Assembly (NCBI RefSeq): GCF_024713975.1
Contig: NC_091095.1
Span: forward strand, 702,501-766,500
Length of the DNA stretch: 64,000 nt
Source: Paralichthys olivaceus
Lineage: Eukaryota > Chordata > Actinopteri > Pleuronectiformes > Paralichthyidae
Direction of reading: 5' to 3'
Under the pieces are notes generated by a model. The model saw nothing but the letters and a program-made list of their open reading frames with translations, was not told the origin of the DNA and made no database searches. Positions 58,357-64,000 of this stretch are shown here, piece by piece (positions within the stretch are counted from its first letter, which is position 1; each line of letters begins with the position of its first letter). Position numbers and translations under genes: made by a program.

Positions 58357-60073
58357 TTATTTCTGATGCATTTTCAGTCTGACCAGAAACTCGTCAACTC
58401 TTCGGTTGTCCTTTCTGTATCCAATCTTCTCCAGAATCTTGATGCTGTTATTTCGATAGAAGGACTCGTTTGGTATCTCCACCACCTTCATGTGATACTC
58501 GATTGACCTCTCAGACTGCTGGCACATGAAGAACAGATGTTGTGCGTAGTGGTTGAAGAGGACCTGTTGCTCAGGAGGATCCAGATCATCTGCAAGGAGC
58601 TGCTGGAAGATCTCCTCACATTTGGCCAGGGTGTCCTCTGACTTTGAGTAAATATTTGCGAGGTCAATTTTCTTCTTAAAGCAGGAATCAGGATAAAGAG
58701 AAATCAACTCCTCATAGACACAGATCCCTTTCTTGATCATGCTCGGATCTGGGTCTGACTTCTCAGACCAGATCTTCCATTTGAGGCTGAGTCCGACACA
58801 TCTTTTCAGATAACGTTCCTCTGGATGTTTCTTTAGAGCATCTTCTGCCAAAGCAAGAGCCTCGTCGATGGAAATGTAGGCTCTGTAAAACCTTAGTAAT
58901 GGTTTGAGTCCACAGTAGCAGCTGGCAGGGTTCATCAGAACCTTTGTGGCTAACTCGCGTGCTCTGCATTTGTCTATTTGTCCTTTCTTAGCGAGCTGCT
59001 GGAGGTATATGACAGCGAGGTACAGGTTCTCTGGATCCTGTTCGGTGGCTTGTCTCAGCTTCTCCATGAGGTCGGCCTCGACCCCCTCGCTGTGTTTGGA
59101 CATGTTAACTAACCCCAACACGTGGCTGGTCTGCCACTCCACCATGTCCGGCTGCATCCTGATGGCTCTCTGGAAGTAATCAGCAGCCAGAAGCTTTTTT
59201 TCTGTGCTAAACTTCATCAGAGTCCAGGCTTTTTCAGCGCAGATCTCCGGATGCAGCTCCTCCTGCGATGGATGCTCAGTCATCAGGCCGTCGACCTTTG
59301 ACAGACAAGCCAGACTCTCTGCTTGTTCTCCCTGACGATGGTGCAGCCAGGCCTGGTTCCCGTAGGTCACCACCAGCCAGGGACCCTCGTCTGCTCCTCT
59401 CATCTGCCTGAAGGCCTCCGCGGCTCTGCTGAAGAAACTCCTGGCTTCTTCGATGGACCCCAGCTGGAAGTGGACGTACCCCTGCAGGTTGTAAATGTGA
59501 CCCAGCCACTTGTTCCCCTCATCGGTGCCGATGTCCTGCAGCATGTCCCTGATACAGAAAAGATCGAACCTGCTGGGGTCCAGATCCCAGGTGAAGTGGC
59601 ACTGCAGCGCCCCCAGTCTGTCCTCCAGTGTCGTGTCACTCTGAGCAGCACTGATGGAATAATAATAATAAAACCAAACATTAAAACTCATCATCAGTGG
59701 GTCGATGTAAAATGTTACGAGTGATGAAATAAAAAAATATGAAAATGCTTTTTCCATTAAATGAAAACATTAAAGACAATAAGTCTCCAGTTCCTGATTT
59801 TACTTTAATTCTGAATTATCTTAACGAACTGTTCATGTCTCATCTGTTTTTAATGCTGCCTTGTGTGACTTCTGTGTCTGTCTTTGAAAAGTTCTCTGTA
59901 AATAATTCTTATAAATATTAGACCCTGGGCTGATGAATAATACATTTCTATTACCAAATGATCAATGACAGCCAATATAGACATTTAAAGAGGATTCCTG
60001 AGACGATGTTATGGACTTGTAGAGGAAAGACTAGTTCTCACTTCTATCGTTATCTGGCCACAGAACATGTTCA

Positions 60074-60144
<71 letters not shown>

Positions 60145-60155
60145 AGTAAGAAAGG

Positions 60156-60191
<36 letters not shown>

Positions 60192-60235
60192 AGTAAGAAA
60201 GGAAACACACACACACACACGTCAAGTAAGAAAAG

Positions 60236-60301
<66 letters not shown>

Positions 60302-60314
60302 AGTAAGAAAGGAA

Positions 60315-60346
<32 letters not shown>

Positions 60347-60841
60347 AGTAAGAAAAGAAACACACACACACACACGATACAAGGACGAAAGAGCACTCCA
60401 CATACACTTCAAGTAAAGATTTCTAGTAAAGGAAACAATTCCTATCAACATGGTTTATCAAACGGTATGAAAGCTGCAGCTGATGAAACGGACTCTTCCA
60501 CTGCAAGTCTGCCTCTGTGTGTGTTTCTGTGTGTTGTTCACGATAAATCTTCTACAACAAACCATCAACTTTATTACAAATAGTTAAAAACTAAAGGAAA
60601 ACACAAATGCAACCAAATGTATTGAACTTTCAAATCTTTTCTGCACCGTTTATTCTGTGAAATAAAAGTTTTCATATGTCTGTGAATGTCAGTGCTGCTC
60701 AAATGCACATTATTCTAGTTGATAAGGTAAAAACAGAGAGAACGTGACGATGAAACAAACACTGTCACTGACTTAAAGGATCATTCATGTTATTAAACTA
60801 GGACAGAATCCTGATGTGTCAATGAAATGAACTCACGTCAT
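58357..60841 (-). CDS. ifit: Interferon-induced TPR protein (IFIT), copy B
   Basis: Exon 1 codes ATGAC at 60841-60837 and exon 2 spans 59650-58357. Together they make 433 codons, 432 residues, close to the usual fish IFIT length. The TPR segments match those of copy A. The C-terminus continues past the copy A stop as NRRVDEFLVRLKMHQK. Compared with copy A it has one extra codon (KSDPDP against KCPDP) and about 30 amino-acid replacements, crowded into the second half. One block near 58515-58540 changes five of six codons (IRRQRK to MCQQSE). Residues 46-150 are identical. The TATA box and ISRE are conserved. The most likely functional member of the pair. Confidence 0.92.
60075..60375. repeat. 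Composite (AC)n / CGTCAAGTAAGAAAGGAA array, IFIT B intron
   Basis: Same array as in unit A but with only five CGTCAAGTAAGAAAGGAA copies, showing rapid length change after duplication. Confidence 0.95.
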
Positions 60842-60901
60842 CTTCAGATGTGTCCTCTGACTCCTGCAGCTGTGTGAACATCAGGCTGTGGATGAAGCAG
60901 C

Positions 60902-60935
60902 TTTATACTGAGCTCAGAGGGAAGCTTTCAGTTTC
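60902..60935 (-). promoter_or_regulatory. ifit: TATA box and ISRE of IFIT copy B
   Basis: TTTATA at 60902-60907 and TTTCAGTTTC at 60926-60935, unchanged from copy A in sequence and spacing. Confidence 0.8.
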
Positions 60936-60952
60936 ATGTTCAGAGAAACGGA

Positions 60953-61135
60953 CACACACACACACAAACAAACACACAAACACAAACACACACACACACA
61001 CACACTCACCCACACCCACACACTCACCCACACCCACACACACACACTCACACACACACACACACACACACACAAACACTCACACACCCACACACACACA
61101 CTCACACTCACACACACACTCACACAAACACTCAC

Positions 61136-61178
<43 letters not shown>

Positions 61179-61312
61179 CACACACACCCACTCACACTCA
61201 CACACACACACACTCACACACCCACACACACCCACACACACTCACACTCACACACACACACACTCACACACCCACACACACACACACACACACACCCACA
61301 CACACTCACACA
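60953..61312. repeat. CACTCACACAC-rich satellite upstream of IFIT B
   Basis: About 360 bases, shorter than the unit A counterpart and without the two CGTCAAGTAAG copies. Confidence 0.95.
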
Positions 61313-61319
61313 AATTACC

Positions 61320-64000
61320 CTGAGTGGCTCCGAGGATGGCTGCCGTGTCCCGAGCTCCTCACCAACTCCTCATTTCTAGTGTCGTCATGTACTTTTTCTG
61401 TTTATTTTAATGTTTTGCAGCATGACACCGCCCGATCATTCAGTCTGATAGAGAACTACTTCTTCTCATCAGGTCGCTGGCAAACAGCAAAAAACCACCG
61501 CGACCAGCAAACATCAACAATGGCTCGTACCCGTGGTTACCTGTCGGCGCTTCACCTGCAGGACACAAAGACGGGGAGGATCCCGGGCCGGGGTCCTGGT
61601 CCGGCTGAGGAAACGCGCAAACCGGCCTCCTCTACCGAGCTTACTTCTGGCTAATGTCCAATCCCTGGATAATAAGCTGGATGAACTCCGGAGCAGGATG
61701 GCGTTTCCACGGGACATGAAGAGACTTGGCTTGACCCCTCGATCCAGGACGGCGCCATTGTCCCGCACGGATTCTCCATTCATCGCCAGGACCGGACATT
61801 AAACTCAGGGAAGAGTAAGGGAGGGGGTGTCTGCTTTAAGATCGACAACAACTGGTGCTCAGATGTGGAGATCATCTCTTCGGACTGCTCTCCCAGCTTA
61901 GAGCACACCATGATCAGATGTTGGCCTTTTTACCTGCAGAGGGAGTTTACACCTGTGGCTCCACCTGCAGTGTATGTGCCGCCGCACTGACAACAACACA
62001 GGAGGAGCTGCACGGAGTGATGGACAGGACAGAGACTTCGAGGCCGGAGGCTGCATTTATTGTGGCCGGGGATTTTAACAGCAACATGAAGAAAGTCCTG
62101 CCGAAACACTATCAGCCCGTCAGCTGCCCCACGCGCGGTGGAAATACACTGGACCACGTTTACTCTCCGACCGGTGACACGGACAGTCCAGACTGGACCG
62201 AGCAGTCTGCTTCAGCTCCACGGAGCGGTGTGTGTTCGAGGAGGAGGACATCAACACACACACAGACGCGGATAAATGGTCCGAGCCAAACTCAAAGCTC
62301 GGGCTGTCGCGCACAGCGCCGGTGATTTGGATGAATACAGGAACTCCAGGAATGCGCTCCGGAGAGCTGTTAGCAGTGCTAAAAGACAATACAAGAACAA
62401 AGTCTGACTACAAGGGCTCCAACGCTAGAAACATGTGGTCTGGACTAAAAACTATAATATAAAAGAACAACAAGTGGTGCGTCTCTCCCAGATGAACTGA
62501 ACACGTTTTAGAAGAAGAAGATTTACTTTCATTGTCACGTTTAACACTTTTACATGCATACATGAAATTGTTCTCCGCATTTAACCCATCCAGTTGGCAC
62601 CTGGATGAAACACACATTGACAGATGCCATGTACACACATATACTGGAGCGGTGGGCTGCTGTTGCCAGTGCCCAGGGAACCGCCAACCTTCCGGTTATT
62701 GGATGCTGCTCTACCGCTGAGCCACAGCTGCACGCTTTGAGAGACCCCCGGCTGTGGAGGTACAGAAGGCTCAGGGCCCCTGCCCCCTGGTTCTAACCAG
62801 TGCAGATGTGTGCAGATCCCTAAAAAAGATCAACACACATTAGGGCTCCTGGGCCTGACGGCATCCCTGGCCGTGCTCTCTAGGTGTGTGCAGTTCAGCT
62901 GGCAGAGGTGTTCACAGACATCTTCAACAAGTCACTGCTCCGGTCTAGAGTCCCCACTCGTCTCAAAGAGTCCACCATCATTCCAGTCCCTAAAAAGACA
63001 AAGACCATCTGCCTCAACGACTACCGCCCAGCTGCACTCACCCCCATCATCATGAAGTGCTTTGAGCGGTTAGTCAAACAGTTCATCACCTCCTCCCTCC
63101 CCGACTCACTGGACCCCCTGCAGTTTGCTTACAGGGAGAACAGGTCCACAGCCGACGCCCTCCCCCTCACCCTCCACACTGCCCTCTCCCACCTGGACCA
63201 GAGGCACACGTATGTGAGGATGCTGTTCATTGACTACAGTTCAGCATTCAACACTATTGAGCCCTCCAAGCTCGTCATCAAGCTCAGGAACCTCAGCTCA
63301 ACAGCGCCCTCTGTGACTGGATCCTGAACTTCCTGACGGGCAGACGCCAGGCAGTGCGGATGGGGAACATCACGACACCGGAGCCCCCCAGGGTTGGTGC
63401 TCAGCCCTCTCCTCCCTGTTCACGCACGTGGCCACATACAGCTCCAACACCATCATCAAGTTTGCTGACGACACCACCGCCATCGGCCTGATCACAGACG
63501 GCGACGAGACGCCTACGGAGAGGAGGTCAGAGCCCTGACAGCTTGGTGCCAGGACAACAACCTCCATCTCAACGTCAGCAAAACCAAGGAGCTGATTGTG
63601 GATTACAGGAAGAAGCAGAGAGACGGACATCGACGGGACTCGTGTGGAGAGAGTCAGCAGCTTCAGGTTCCTCTGGGTTCACATCACTGAGGACCTGACA
63701 TGGACTCATCACACCAGAGTCATCACAAAGACAGCTCGTCAGCGGCTCTTCTTCCTCCGCAGGCTGCGGAGGTTCAACATGGACTCCAGGACACTCTGCA
63801 ACTTCTACAGGTGCACCATCGAGAGTATCCTGACCGGCTGCATCACGGCCTGGTACGGCAGTTGCACCGCCCTCAACCGTAAGACTCTACAGAGGGGGGT
63901 GAAAACTGCTCAGCACATCACCAGGACGGAGCTACCATCCATGGAGGACCTCTACACCCAGCGTTGTAGGAAGAAGGCTCACAGGATACTGAAAGACCCC
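61320..64000 (+). mobile_element. Degenerate L2-like LINE, unit B (runs off window)
   Basis: Copy of the unit A LINE, with FADD at 63461-63472. It carries its own small deletions near 63291 and 63374 but keeps CTCCGCAGGCTGCGGAGG at about 63754-63771, which unit A lost. The reading frame is broken as in unit A. Confidence 0.85.
62511..62728 (+). mobile_element. 218-bp element nested in the LINE, unit B
   Basis: Same insertion site and length as in unit A, with a few substitutions. Confidence 0.75.

Larger units (their letters stand above)
56637..64000. repeat. Tandem segmental duplication, unit B (truncated by window)
   Basis: Second copy of the 8.6-kb unit. At the junction a 16-base piece (56618-56633) matches prpf38a intron 7 at 47630-47645 and then jumps to 48031. 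The duplicated block therefore began inside prpf38a, and about 385 bases including exons 8 and 9 were lost. Confidence 0.93.

Overview
The window is chromosomal DNA from a ray-finned (teleost, probably percomorph) fish. Supporting signs are spliced genes with GT/AG introns, many (CA)n and minisatellite arrays, teleost-type dispersed repeats and an L2-like LINE. The gene order NRDC - RAB3B - ORC1/PRPF38A matches the human 1p32.3 block, so this is an ancestral vertebrate neighbourhood with fish-specific additions. Exon models were built by hand from reading frame, splice dinucleotides and phase. All complete models give whole-codon totals.

Layout. 38-767 (+): last three exons of a C-type lectin-like gene. 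2211-12605 (-): complete nardilysin (nrdc), 30 coding exons, with a candidate 5' exon made largely of a 12-bp minisatellite at 13728-14030. 17650-21363 (-): a Rab3 GTPase, probably rab3b, with a long 3' region to about 14484 and a candidate noncoding first exon near 24914. 25.3-29.0 kb: purine-rich and minisatellite DNA. 29065-31138 (+): a six-exon gene for a 193-residue secretory-pathway, single-pass membrane protein that I do not recognise; its transmembrane helix is partly encoded by a 12-bp tandem repeat. 32.4-33.6 kb: a dispersed repeat. 34344-41621 (-): complete orc1, with a noncoding first exon at 44006 and about 2.4 kb of minisatellite in the first intron. 45155-48203 (+): complete prpf38a, head-to-head with orc1.

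From 48031 to the right edge lies a recent direct tandem duplication with a period near 8.6 kb. Each unit carries the 3' end of prpf38a, an interferon-induced IFIT gene on the minus strand with a TATA box and an ISRE, CA-rich satellite DNA, and a decayed L2-like LINE holding a 218-bp nested insertion. The second unit runs off the window. The two IFIT exons differ almost only at amino-acid-changing sites, while flanking noncoding DNA is about 1% diverged by eye. This suggests diversifying selection after duplication.

The genes do not form one pathway. orc1 (replication licensing) and prpf38a (splicing) are housekeeping genes in a conserved divergent pair, nrdc is a metalloprotease, rab3b acts in vesicle exocytosis, and the IFIT pair is innate antiviral defence. 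The most novel items are the unrecognised membrane protein and the IFIT duplication.
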